A stretch of DNA of 64,000 nt from Myxococcales bacterium. GTDB lineage: Bacteria > Myxococcota > Polyangia > Polyangiales > Polyangiaceae. The number at the start of each line of letters is the position of its first letter. Within the stretch, counting starts at the first letter, position 1. Location of the stretch: NCBI GenBank assembly GCA_003151595.1, contig PLXW01000022.1, positions 32,891 through 96,890 of the forward strand. The letters run 5' to 3'. The notes below the pieces were generated by a model that ran no database searches, was not told where the DNA came from, and was given only the letters and a program-made list of their open reading frames with translations. Below are positions 33,921 through 42,391 of the stretch, in pieces. Position numbers and translations under genes: made by a program.

Positions 33921-36674
33921 TCACTTTGCTGTGGGGGCGCGAGGATGAAGACCCTTCGCGGCAACCGCGGCGGAACTCGGCGCGTGTTCAACGAAGAATT
34001 TCCTTGTTGCTGGAAGCAGCGCCGCCCGCTGTTTTCCGCACAACCGAGATCGCTCGCCCGCGCTCGCCGCTGCGCGCGGACCGCCCTCCACCTTGGATGC
34101 GATCTGGTCGAGATAAGAAACGACCTCGGCGGTTCGCGCATCGTCGCACATGTAGCCGGCGCTATTCATAACCCATAGTCGCGCAGTCGCCTCCTTAGAG
34201 CTCGCAAGAAGAGCGTCGCTATTCGCGCGCAGCCACTTCCACGCGTCGTCGCGCGTGTGCGGGGAAACGATCTGCATGAGAACTATCCACTGCGGCTCTG
34301 ATCCTCGAAGCGAACCGCTCAGCGCGAGATCTCTCGCGCGCTGCGCAAGTGCGGGCTTCTCATACGCCGCGAAGGCATCGATAAGCATCGAGCGAATATG
34401 GGCGTCGTCTGTATGCTGAAGATGCGCGAGCATCGCGTCAAAAACCCGCTCGCCGCCGTCCTCAGCCGCGACAGCGAGAGCGGTCCCAGCAACCTCAGAC
34501 TGTAACGCTTCACGATGGATACGGCCGTCCCCGTCGAAGCCGAGAAAACGGAGCGCTCGACTTGATGCTTCGCGGCGCACGCCAGGATCTCGAGCCACGC
34601 GGGCTAGGAACTTAATCGCGGTCGCCCGCCGTAACTGCTCTCCGCGACCCTCCGCGGTGCCTTCCCGCGGCTCCCATCCCAGGTCAACGTACGATGGCTG
34701 GAACAGGTTTTTCGCGTACGCTTCAAAGGCACCGAGTGCCGGATCGCCGAAGAGCCAGCCGGCGGGGAGAGAAAGTGTGGCGACGGCCTCGTCGACAACC
34801 TCAGGCCTACTGTCGGTCGCGAGAACTGCTACCGCATCGAACACATCTGCTGGGCTGTTCGAACCTCGAAGTAGACCCGCGCGAAGATTCGACGCGAGCG
34901 ACAGCACCTCCCGCGTCGACAGCGCACCGAGGTGTTTTCGCGTCCTCTCAAGAGCGTCGTGCCCCATCGCATATCGATAGTAGCCAGCCGCCTCCGCGTT
35001 CGGCATGATCCAGTCGGGGCATGCCTCGAGAACGACATCGCTCTCGCCCGTGTCGAGCAGTGAGCAAGTCTCGTATTGGTGAGTCCCTGCGCAGTATTTA
35101 AGGCAGACAGGGATCCCCCATTTTGCAAGAGGATCGATGGTCGAACCAAGTGGAGCGAAACGCGACTGTGCTAGATGAGCAAGGGGTTTGGAATCGCAGC
35201 GAACCTGAACCTCGACAAACGGGACGCCAGGTTGCTCGATGAATGTGCGAAACGCCCCGGAAACGTCACGTCGCGAGGCGGTAGACAGCGCAGCAAATAA
35301 GTCTTCGGCCGTCGCAGACCCAAATGCATGTGATGCGACATAGAAACGTAGCCCGTCTCGAAATGTGTCGGGGCCCATCCAACGCTCAAACATTCCGAGA
35401 ACGGAACTCCCCTTGTCGTAGCTGATCGCGTCCAGAGCGTTCGCGATGTCGTCCGCTGATTTGATCGGCTGCCGCACGCTCCGCGTGGCCTCACGGGAAT
35501 CGATTGTCATCGCCCGATCAACAGCGCGCAAGTTCAGGAGATCGACGCGCTGGGTCGGATCAATCCGTTCGGAGATCTTCGCCGACATCCAGGTCGCGAA
35601 AGCCTCGTTCAACCAAGTGTCGTCCCACCAAGACATTGTGACGAGATCGCCAAGCCATTGGTGCGAGATCTCATGCGTTACGTTTCTCAGGATGTAGAGT
35701 CTGTCGGACTCGTTGGTCGAAGCCTCGTCGAGGAGAACAGCTTGCTCGCCGAATGTAATCGCCCCAGCGTTCTCCATCGCAATGGTCTTGTCGGGCACTG
35801 CTATCAGGTCGAGTTTCTCAAACGGAAACGGTTGCTGAAAGTAGTCCTCCAACGCAACGACCGCTGCCGCCGCTTGCTTGAGTGCGTACGCAAGTCGGTT
35901 CCCGCGCCCAGGCGTTGCGATGCCTCTCAGAGAGAGCGGCCGCGCACGCACGCGACTTGGGGGAATATCCGGCGCGCGAACGATGTCGAACAAGCCAACG
36001 GCAAATGCGACGAGGTAGGCGGGAAGCGGCGGAGTCTTGTGAAAACGTACCTGAACGCGATTGCCCGCGAGCGGAACACGAGTGTCTTCGCTCGTGTTCG
36101 CGATGGCTTGAGTGTCCGAAGGAATCGTCAGAGCGAGCGTGAACGGATATTTCGTGCCGGGCTCGTCGAAGCACGGGAACGCCCTCCGGGCCTCAATCTG
36201 CGCGAATTGCGTAAAGACGTAGTTGCGGCCATTGCTCGTGACGCGAGAGACCCCGACGTCGCTGGTCATGAAGTCGGCGTCATACTCTACGTGAAGCGAC
36301 ACGTCTCCCGACGGGATTGTGGTCGGCACCTGAATAGAAGCAATGGCGTCCGGCCGTGCAAGCCAGCGTCCTTCCCACGTATGGGTACCCGAGACTACGG
36401 TCGCGCGCGTTACGCGAAGATCACGGCCATGAAGCCAGAGCGATCTTCCCGGTCGATCGAGATGCAGATCAATGTCGGCAACTCCATGGAAGGAGTTCCG
36501 AGACGGGTCGATATCAAGATCGAGGCGCTCTGCGAGCACGTGGGTGCCCGTCGGCAGCCGGAGTGTGGGTGGCCCCTCATTCTCGACTGGCGGTTCGCTT
36601 GGTGGCGAGAAGGATGGTACGCAAGAAATGCAAAGCGCCGCACCGATAATTAGCGGAAGTTGTGTGTAACGCAT
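33921..36674 (-). CDS. Exported M1-family zinc aminopeptidase
   Basis: 917 aa. Lipoprotein signal GAALCISCVPS. The M1 core has the exopeptidase signature AMENAG (GxMEN), HEISHQW (HExxH zinc site, His334 and His338) and LNEAFATW (third ligand Glu). The C-terminal half is the helical ERAP-like domain. It removes N-terminal residues from peptides outside the cytoplasm. It sits directly downstream of the short peptide gene at 36951-36766 and upstream of lanC/lanB, so leader trimming of the modified peptide is a reasonable inference. A general peptidase role is the alternative. Confidence 0.88.
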   Translation of the reverse strand: MRYTQLPLIIGAALCISCVPSFSPPSEPPVENEGPPTLRLPTGTHVLAERLDLDIDPSRNSFHGVADIDLHLDRPGRSLWLHGRDLRVTRATVVSGTHTWEGRWLARPDAIASIQVPTTIPSGDVSLHVEYDADFMTSDVGVSRVTSNGRNYVFTQFAQIEARRAFPCFDEPGTKYPFTLALTIPSDTQAIANTSEDTRVPLAGNRVQVRFHKTPPLPAYLVAFAVGLFDIVRAPDIPPSRVRARPLSLRGIATPGRGNRLAYALKQAAAAVVALEDYFQQPFPFEKLDLIAVPDKTIAMENAGAITFGEQAVLLDEASTNESDRLYILRNVTHEISHQWLGDLVTMSWWDDTWLNEAFATWMSAKISERIDPTQRVDLLNLRAVDRAMTIDSREATRSVRQPIKSADDIANALDAISYDKGSSVLGMFERWMGPDTFRDGLRFYVASHAFGSATAEDLFAALSTASRRDVSGAFRTFIEQPGVPFVEVQVRCDSKPLAHLAQSRFAPLGSTIDPLAKWGIPVCLKYCAGTHQYETCSLLDTGESDVVLEACPDWIMPNAEAAGYYRYAMGHDALERTRKHLGALSTREVLSLASNLRAGLLRGSNSPADVFDAVAVLATDSRPEVVDEAVATLSLPAGWLFGDPALGAFEAYAKNLFQPSYVDLGWEPREGTAEGRGEQLRRATAIKFLARVARDPGVRREASSRALRFLGFDGDGRIHREALQSEVAGTALAVAAEDGGERVFDAMLAHLQHTDDAHIRSMLIDAFAAYEKPALAQRARDLALSGSLRGSEPQWIVLMQIVSPHTRDDAWKWLRANSDALLASSKEATARLWVMNSAGYMCDDARTAEVVSYLDQIASKVEGGPRAAASAGERSRLCGKQRAALLPATRKFFVEHAPSSAAVAAKGLHPRAPTAK

Positions 36675-36765
36675 TCCATCCTATGGCGTGAGGGTGGGAG
36701 TGAGTCCGCGACGCGGGGAGCCGGGCCGAAGCGGACCGGCTCCCTCCTTCGTCGCGACGGAAGTG

Positions 36766-36951
36766 TCAGTGGCCTCGGCCGGGCTCTGCGCTACCCGCAA
36801 CGGTGCAGACCGGGCCGGTCCGCAACGAGCTGCGAACGCGCATGAGGCAGATAGACTCTCGTCGGAGCGAGAGTGGACTCTTCAGTCGATCGCTACCGTT
36901 CGCTGAAGTCTCTTGGAGTTCCGTCAAAGAAGTCGCGCTTGTCTTGATCAT
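36766..36951 (-). CDS. Candidate class I lanthipeptide precursor (island A)
   Basis: 61 codons. The start at 36951 is 12 nt after the kinase stop and is preceded by GAAGGA at about 9 nt, a good ribosome site. The peptide has a Ser/Thr-rich N-terminus, then PLSLRRESICLMRVRSSLRTG, which I read as the leader (LSLRRESI resembles the LxLxKETI motif of many class I leaders). A short core follows, GPVCTVAGSAEPGRGH, with Thr-x3-Cys and further Ser/Thr. It shares LSL, RE, VRSxLRxG and terminal GxGH with the peptide at 53692-53883. LanB and LanC lie two genes away. Identity as a substrate is inference. Confidence 0.6.
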   Translation of the reverse strand: MIKTSATSLTELQETSANGSDRLKSPLSLRRESICLMRVRSSLRTGPVCTVAGSAEPGRGH

Positions 36952-36963
36952 GTTAATATTCCT

Positions 36964-39729
36964 TCAATGTGGATTCGCTTGTTCAATATGGTCGCAATGA
37001 AGTGCATTCAGCGCTGCGCTGGCCATCTTGCCAGCGAGGAGATGGTGGTTGTGAGCCCAGCGCCGCGCGACTTCGCGGTAGTGCACGCATGCCGCGCCGC
37101 GGTCGCCCAGCTCTTCGTTCACGGCGGCGAGCTCGAGCTCTGCCTGCGTCTGCTCAATGGGATTCTCGATAGTGCAAGAAGAGGTCGCGCGGGTTAGATG
37201 TCTCTTCGCCTCGTCAAATTGTTGGGCGAAGAGGAACGTGCGGCCGATCATCTCGTCCATGCCTGCGTTGCGAAGGTGTGGCATGAAGTACGGATGCTCG
37301 GCGGGGAGGTGCAGAAGTGCATCGGCCGCGTCATCAGCGTCTTTCGTCGCAGCGGCATATGCTTCTACCCACGTGAACGACGGAATCTGAACAAATCGCA
37401 GGGCTTCCCCGGGATCGCGCAGCCAGGCATCTCGTTCGACCCTAAACGCATCACGCGTAAGCCCGCCGGCTTGATAGAGTAGTCGCAGTGAGCACATCCG
37501 AAGGTCGAAGGAATCGTCCGCTCCCCACGCCTTGGAGAGCGTGAGGTATCGCCGGGCAAGGGATGCAAGCTTGTTGTCCTCCCCTAGCGCCTGCGCGAGC
37601 AGCATTCGATCGTACGCTATGGATCCATGGACCGAAGAATCGTGAAGGGCGGAAACATCCGCTTCCCAGGCATCGAGAGCGCGCCCGGCGGCGTCTGTGT
37701 CTCCGTCAAGGATTGCGATCGAGAAACGACCACTCCAGCGACTCATCTCGCGTTCACTTGGGTCGAGCCTGGCCAAGCGTTGCGCCATCACAGCTTCCGT
37801 TGCTTCAAGTGACCGCGTCGTGCCAAACAAGGCGCCGGCAAGAAACTCGTACCCGGTGGGACTATCAGGCGCGCGCGCAATTACCTGGCGCGCGAGAGCT
37901 TCGGTCCGCTCACAGTGCCCTTCGTTCGATTCGAGCTGCATGAGCATCTGCGAGCAACTCGTGGACGCGGGCGCGAGCTCCAAGCAGCGCGCGAAAGCAA
38001 AGCGTGCGTCGTCGAGCTTGTCGAGCTGAACGAGTGCGTTCGCTCTGAGACTCCACACGAGTGGAATGGTAGGGTCGGCCCCTTCGACGGCTGCGAGCGC
38101 CTTGGCCGGGGCGAAGAGAAGTCGAAGACGATGGGCGATGATGAGAGGTAGCTCCGGTTCATGGGGAAAACGACCCTGTAGCTCGCTGATGCTTTGAATA
38201 GCAGCGTTCCAGTCGGGTCGCTCTCTCATCGCTGGCGCGAGGCACCGAAGGAGGGCGCCTTGAAACGGAGAAAGGCCGCTCGCGTACTCCGACGCATGCG
38301 CGAAGTGCGAGCGCGTCGACGTCCGAACAAAAGGACTAAGGAGCGCGACATACAAGTGCGCTGCCGCAAACGATGGCTCGATCTCGGCCGCGTGGGCGAA
38401 CTGACTCACGGCATCGTTCGGCGAAGCTGCGTGCCAAAGAGCGAGGCCGCTGGCGTAGGCATCAACTGCCTTCGGGTCGAATCCGAAAGGGATCCCGTTC
38501 CCATCGGGTGCCGCGGCCACCGCGTGAGACTCCTGGGCGGGAGCCTGCCAGCTGTGACTGACCCGCAGCAACGATGCGCTCGCTATGATCACGAGCGCGA
38601 CCCCGCCAAGCCAAATCCGAAGGCTGCGGAGGCGAAGCACCTGGCGTTTTCCCGCGCCAGCAACCTGCTCGGGCATTGTCCGAGTGGACACCCCGCGAAT
38701 CTCCTCAGTCGTGACGCGCGGTTCATCGCCTTCGCCGGCGAGCCCGCCCCCAACCTCCGGCACCCTCGTCGGCACACCTTCCACATCATCGACATGCTCA
38801 TCCTGCGGAGCCGCGATCCCCGGAAGCTTCCCGATGCTCCCCCCGAACGCGACCTCGCACGCCCTAAGCAAACCGCGATCCATCTCCTCCGCGTCGCTCC
38901 ACCGATCCTCTCTCTTGAACGCCAACGCTTTGTCGATGACCGCTCCAATCGCCGCCGGCACGTCCGGCGCGAGCTCCGCGATGGCCCGCGCCGGCTTCGT
39001 CGCTGCGAGCACCGCGATCTCCGTCGGGCTCTCCGCTTCGTGCACGAAACGCCCCGTGAGCAGCGAGTACATCGTCGCGCCCACCGCCCAAAGATCCGTG
39101 CGCCCATCCACATCGCGCATTCGCCCCAGCGCCTGCTCCGGCGCCATGAACGCAGGCGTCCCCAACGCGCGCCCGGAACGCGTCGCCGACGTGGACTCGG
39201 CCGTTTCGAAGAATCTTCCAATGCCGAAATCCAAGACAAGAATCTCGCCACCCGTGGTGACGAACACGTTCTCGGGCTTGATGTCGCGATGCACGATCCG
39301 CTTCGCGTGCGCCTCTGCCAGCGTTTGCAGCAGTGAATGCGCGAGCACCACGACTTCCTCGACCGGAAGCTTGCGTCCCTTGCGTTCCGCCCGCGCGCGC
39401 AACGTCTCGCCTTGCAGCAGCGGCATCACGAGGAACACGCAGCCGTCTTCCGCCACGTCGTCATCGATCACCGGCACGACGCCTGGGTGGTTGATGCGAT
39501 TCGCGAGCTGAGCTTCGCGCCGAAACAAGCGCTCGATCTCCGGATCGGAGACCAGCCGCTCATGCAGGATCTTGATCGCGACCGCGTGCCCGTTTCGATG
39601 GACGCCCGCGTAGACGGCCGCCATCCCGCCGATCCCAATCAGCCGCAAAATGCTGTATCGCCCGCACAGCGACGCTCCGAGCCGTCGAAGCGCGCGGCGT
39701 GCGATGGCGTCGTCGGGCGAAGGGGACAT
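36964..39729 (-). CDS. Transmembrane Ser/Thr protein kinase with extracytoplasmic TPR domain
   Basis: 921 aa from ATG 39729; upstream in-frame starts (39900, 39762) lack kinase-domain logic. The Hanks kinase domain (about 24-290) is complete: GIGGMAAVYAG loop, Lys53, HRDIKPEN (147-154), DFG (167-169), APE (197-199). A linker of about 80 aa leads to one membrane helix (about 372-389) and a long helical TPR-like domain (about 400-921) that should lie outside the cytoplasm. The stop is followed after 12 nt by the short peptide gene, so the two are co-transcribed. It could sense the peptide or its target. The TPR part is homologous to the product of 52086-53699. Confidence 0.88.
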   Translation of the reverse strand: MSPSPDDAIARRALRRLGASLCGRYSILRLIGIGGMAAVYAGVHRNGHAVAIKILHERLVSDPEIERLFRREAQLANRINHPGVVPVIDDDVAEDGCVFLVMPLLQGETLRARAERKGRKLPVEEVVVLAHSLLQTLAEAHAKRIVHRDIKPENVFVTTGGEILVLDFGIGRFFETAESTSATRSGRALGTPAFMAPEQALGRMRDVDGRTDLWAVGATMYSLLTGRFVHEAESPTEIAVLAATKPARAIAELAPDVPAAIGAVIDKALAFKREDRWSDAEEMDRGLLRACEVAFGGSIGKLPGIAAPQDEHVDDVEGVPTRVPEVGGGLAGEGDEPRVTTEEIRGVSTRTMPEQVAGAGKRQVLRLRSLRIWLGGVALVIIASASLLRVSHSWQAPAQESHAVAAAPDGNGIPFGFDPKAVDAYASGLALWHAASPNDAVSQFAHAAEIEPSFAAAHLYVALLSPFVRTSTRSHFAHASEYASGLSPFQGALLRCLAPAMRERPDWNAAIQSISELQGRFPHEPELPLIIAHRLRLLFAPAKALAAVEGADPTIPLVWSLRANALVQLDKLDDARFAFARCLELAPASTSCSQMLMQLESNEGHCERTEALARQVIARAPDSPTGYEFLAGALFGTTRSLEATEAVMAQRLARLDPSEREMSRWSGRFSIAILDGDTDAAGRALDAWEADVSALHDSSVHGSIAYDRMLLAQALGEDNKLASLARRYLTLSKAWGADDSFDLRMCSLRLLYQAGGLTRDAFRVERDAWLRDPGEALRFVQIPSFTWVEAYAAATKDADDAADALLHLPAEHPYFMPHLRNAGMDEMIGRTFLFAQQFDEAKRHLTRATSSCTIENPIEQTQAELELAAVNEELGDRGAACVHYREVARRWAHNHHLLAGKMASAALNALHCDHIEQANPH

Positions 39730-39812
39730 CGGGCGCGATCCGGTGCGGAGGCGGCGCACCATCCCACACGCGAGGCGCCTGTCAACGACGAGCCGACCGA
39801 GAATCCGAGTCT

Positions 39813-39869
39813 GCACTGTCGAGAATTTCGGCAGCGCGGATCGCCCGACGTTGCGAACTTCGACAGTGC
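39813..39869. promoter_or_regulatory. Inverted repeat in divergent kinase/activator promoter region
   Basis: GCACTGTCGA (39813-39822) and TCGACAGTGC (39860-39869) are perfect inverted 10-mers 37 nt apart, each extended by similar AT-richer bases (GAATTTCGG; AACTTCG on the other strand). They lie between the kinase start (39729, leftward) and the FHA/sigma-54 activator start (39953, rightward). On the minus strand TTGACA lies near 39778 as a possible -35 element for the kinase. Binding by the activator is plausible but unproven. Confidence 0.5.
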
Positions 39870-39952
39870 GGGCTACAGAATCCGCCGTCGCTGCCGGCAC
39901 GCTCCATGCTGCGCGTCGCGCGATGTTGTCGCTCTGGGGCGGTGGGAGCGTG

Positions 39953-41668
39953 ATGCACGCGAAGCAATCGACCTACGTGCTTGAGGTCGTGGGCGGCGAC
40001 GATCACGGAGCGCGGCTCGACGTCGACGAGCGCGTGCGCACGATCGGCCGCGCGCGTGACGTGGATCTGGTCTTGCGCGATCTCGGCGTCTCCCGGCGAC
40101 ACGTGCAGGTCGCGGCGACGGCGAACGGTGTTCAGTTCGACATTTGCGGAGGCGCGGCGCCATTGATGGTCGGTGGGCGACATGTCCGATCCGTCGAAGC
40201 GAAGGAAGGCGATCGAGTCCTCCTCGGCAACACGTTGCTCGTCGTCGTTACAGCCAGTCGGGATTCCACTCCATCCAGTGTCCGCGGATCCCGCGACCAT
40301 ACCGACGTCAAGACTCTGCTCACGGGCGTCGGCGCAGACGCGCGCGCGATGGCCAGCGTCCACGCGCTCATCGAGGCGCTCGATGTCGCGCAGGACCCGG
40401 CCACGCTCGAAGGGGTGATTCGCGCGTGGGCCTCGGAGCAGACGCCCGCGTGCAGTGTGGAGGTCAGGCAAGGTACGGATGCCAGCACTGGGAGCGAGAT
40501 ATCGGAGACGGAAGAGGCGGGAAGCAGCGCGCTCATTCTCATCCCGACCTCCTCGGAGGAGCCCGTCACGCTTGCCTTCCGCTGCGAGGCGCCTCGAGGC
40601 CGCCTCACGGATTCGTTCCGAAGGACGTTGGTCGTCGCGGGTCGATTGTTCGGGTCATCGTTCGCGCGCGTCCGCCGCGCCGAGATCGTGGACTCCGAGG
40701 TCGCGGCGCTCCGTGCGCTTTCGTTCGGAAGTGCGCGTGGTTTCCTCGGGACTTCGCCGGGGGCGCAACAACTCGCGTCGCTTGTGCCGAAGCTCGCGAC
40801 TTCAGACGTCAGTGTGCTCATCGAAGGCGAGACGGGCGTAGGGAAGACCTTCGTCGCGCGACTCATTCATGAAGCGAGCCCGCGAGCGCGAGAGCCTCTG
40901 CGCGTCATCAACTGCGCCGCCATCCCCGAGAACCTCGTCGAGAGCGAGCTCTTTGGTCACGAGCGCGGTGCATTCACCGGCGCGGGCGCGACGCGCGTTG
41001 GCGCGCTCGAGGCGGCAGGGAAGGGGACGCTGTTCCTCGATGAGATAGGAGAGCTGTCGCTCGGCAGCCAAGCCAAGCTTCTCCGCGTCGTCGAGGACCG
41101 CCGCTTCGAGCGCATCGGTTCGAATCGCACCATCGAGCTCCGCGCGCGCCTCCTCTGCGCGACGAATCGCGATCTCGAAGCGATGGCCGATGCGGGCCAG
41201 TTTCGGCGCGATCTACTCTTTCGAATTGCGGTCGTGCGCGTTCGGGTGCCTGCGCTTCGGGAGCGCGGCGACGACCTGGTGCAACTGGCAAAGCAGCTGC
41301 TGGCGGATTCCGCGCAGTCGGCGGGGCGGCGCGTGACGGGGTTCTCGCTGGCCGCGCTCGATCTGATTCGGCGCTACTCGTGGCCGGGGAACGTCAGAGA
41401 ACTGCGGAATGCGATCGAGCACGCGCTCGCGTTGGGCGAGGGCGCGCTCGTGGAGACGTGCGACCTGCCCGCGGGGATCGCACCTAGGGCGACGCAGCCC
41501 GAGGATCCCGACGTCGTGCGGTTGCCACTCGATCTGGTGACGCTGGAGCGGCATGCGATCGAGGCGGCGCTGAGAGCGACGAACGGGAATCGCGTGCGGG
41601 CCGCGGCGCTGCTCGGGATCAATCGGGCGACGCTGTACAACAAGTTGAAAGAGTACGGGGACGGGTGA
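39953..41668 (+). CDS. FHA-domain sigma-54-dependent transcriptional activator
   Basis: 571 aa from ATG 39953 (GGTGGGAG upstream; 39923 is an alternative). An N-terminal FHA domain (about 8-95: TIGRARDVDLVLRDLGVSRRH) binds phosphothreonine. A middle GAF-like region (about 120-235) follows. The AAA+ domain has Walker A GETGVGKT (292-299), GAFTGA (339-344, contacts sigma-54), Walker B LFLDEIGE and the usual R fingers. The C-terminal Fis-type HTH is GNRVRAAALLGINRATLYNK. FHA-sigma54 activators in myxobacteria often act with Ser/Thr kinases; the divergently encoded kinase is an obvious partner. Confidence 0.92.
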   Translation: MHAKQSTYVLEVVGGDDHGARLDVDERVRTIGRARDVDLVLRDLGVSRRHVQVAATANGVQFDICGGAAPLMVGGRHVRSVEAKEGDRVLLGNTLLVVVTASRDSTPSSVRGSRDHTDVKTLLTGVGADARAMASVHALIEALDVAQDPATLEGVIRAWASEQTPACSVEVRQGTDASTGSEISETEEAGSSALILIPTSSEEPVTLAFRCEAPRGRLTDSFRRTLVVAGRLFGSSFARVRRAEIVDSEVAALRALSFGSARGFLGTSPGAQQLASLVPKLATSDVSVLIEGETGVGKTFVARLIHEASPRAREPLRVINCAAIPENLVESELFGHERGAFTGAGATRVGALEAAGKGTLFLDEIGELSLGSQAKLLRVVEDRRFERIGSNRTIELRARLLCATNRDLEAMADAGQFRRDLLFRIAVVRVRVPALRERGDDLVQLAKQLLADSAQSAGRRVTGFSLAALDLIRRYSWPGNVRELRNAIEHALALGEGALVETCDLPAGIAPRATQPEDPDVVRLPLDLVTLERHAIEAALRATNGNRVRAAALLGINRATLYNKLKEYGDG

Positions 41669-41669
41669 G

Positions 41670-41696
41670 CTGAGGGCGGGGCGGCGTTGCCCTCAG
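41670..41696 (+). terminator. Hairpin after the activator gene
   Basis: CTGAGGGC and GCCCTCAG, 8-bp perfect arms around an 11-nt loop, start 1 nt after the activator stop codon. There is no T-run, as is common in high-GC genomes. The rest of the 375-nt gap to 42043 shows no gene. Confidence 0.5.
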
Positions 41697-42043
41697 GACC
41701 GCAGCGTCGCGTGGCTCGACATAGCGAGAGCGCTGGGTCGAGGAAGTCGGCAGCAGACAAGGACGGATCGAGGCCCGCGTTCTGCGCGCGACGCGAGAAT
41801 TCTCCCACGGTTCGCCCCTTTCTCACGCCGTGCGGCCGTCGATCGCAACGGGAGTCGTCGCTGGCATTGAGGCTGCACTGCGCCTCGTCCTCATAGCGAG
41901 GTGTCGACGGTCGATTCTTAGCAACGTTCTTTTCGAATGATCCGAATGGATCTGTGAGGCCACACGAACGCGGCCTCGCCAAGAAACGGAACACGCGCAC
42001 TAGCAGTGGCGCATGGGCCGAGGAACGTCCTCGGGAGGGTTTC

Positions 42044-42343
42044 ATGTACAAAACAAGGTTCTTTCTGCTTACGTTCGCCGGCGTCGCGGCATGCGGCTCC
42101 AACACTCAGGCGCCGAGCGATCCGGTCGTCGAGGCGCCGCTCGCCCTCGAGTGCGAAGCGTACGTAGCGAAATATGAGCACTGCCTCGCAGCGCTTTCAC
42201 CGGAGGTCGAAGACATCGCGCGCGCGCGCTCAGCGCAGTTGCGTGCGTCCCTGGTCGAGTTGGGGCGGCAGGTGTCTCCGCCTGTTCCAGTCCGCCAGAG
42301 CTGCGCCGAGAGCCTCGCGCGCCTCGGCGCGAACTGCCGCTGA
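42044..42343 (+). CDS. Small lipoprotein upstream of the Rhs gene
   Basis: 99 aa from ATG 42044, preceded by GGGAGGG. Signal and lipobox LLTFAGVAACGS. The mature part has four spaced Cys (LECEAY, YEHCLAAL, RQSCAES, GANCR), probably two disulfides. It sits 48 nt before the giant Rhs gene on the same strand and could be an accessory for its export or display. Not recognised. Confidence 0.65.
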   Translation: MYKTRFFLLTFAGVAACGSNTQAPSDPVVEAPLALECEAYVAKYEHCLAALSPEVEDIARARSAQLRASLVELGRQVSPPVPVRQSCAESLARLGANCR

Positions 42344-42391
42344 TGTCCGCGCGCTTCGGCGCACTTCCACTCTTGTTGACGGAGGCTTCCA

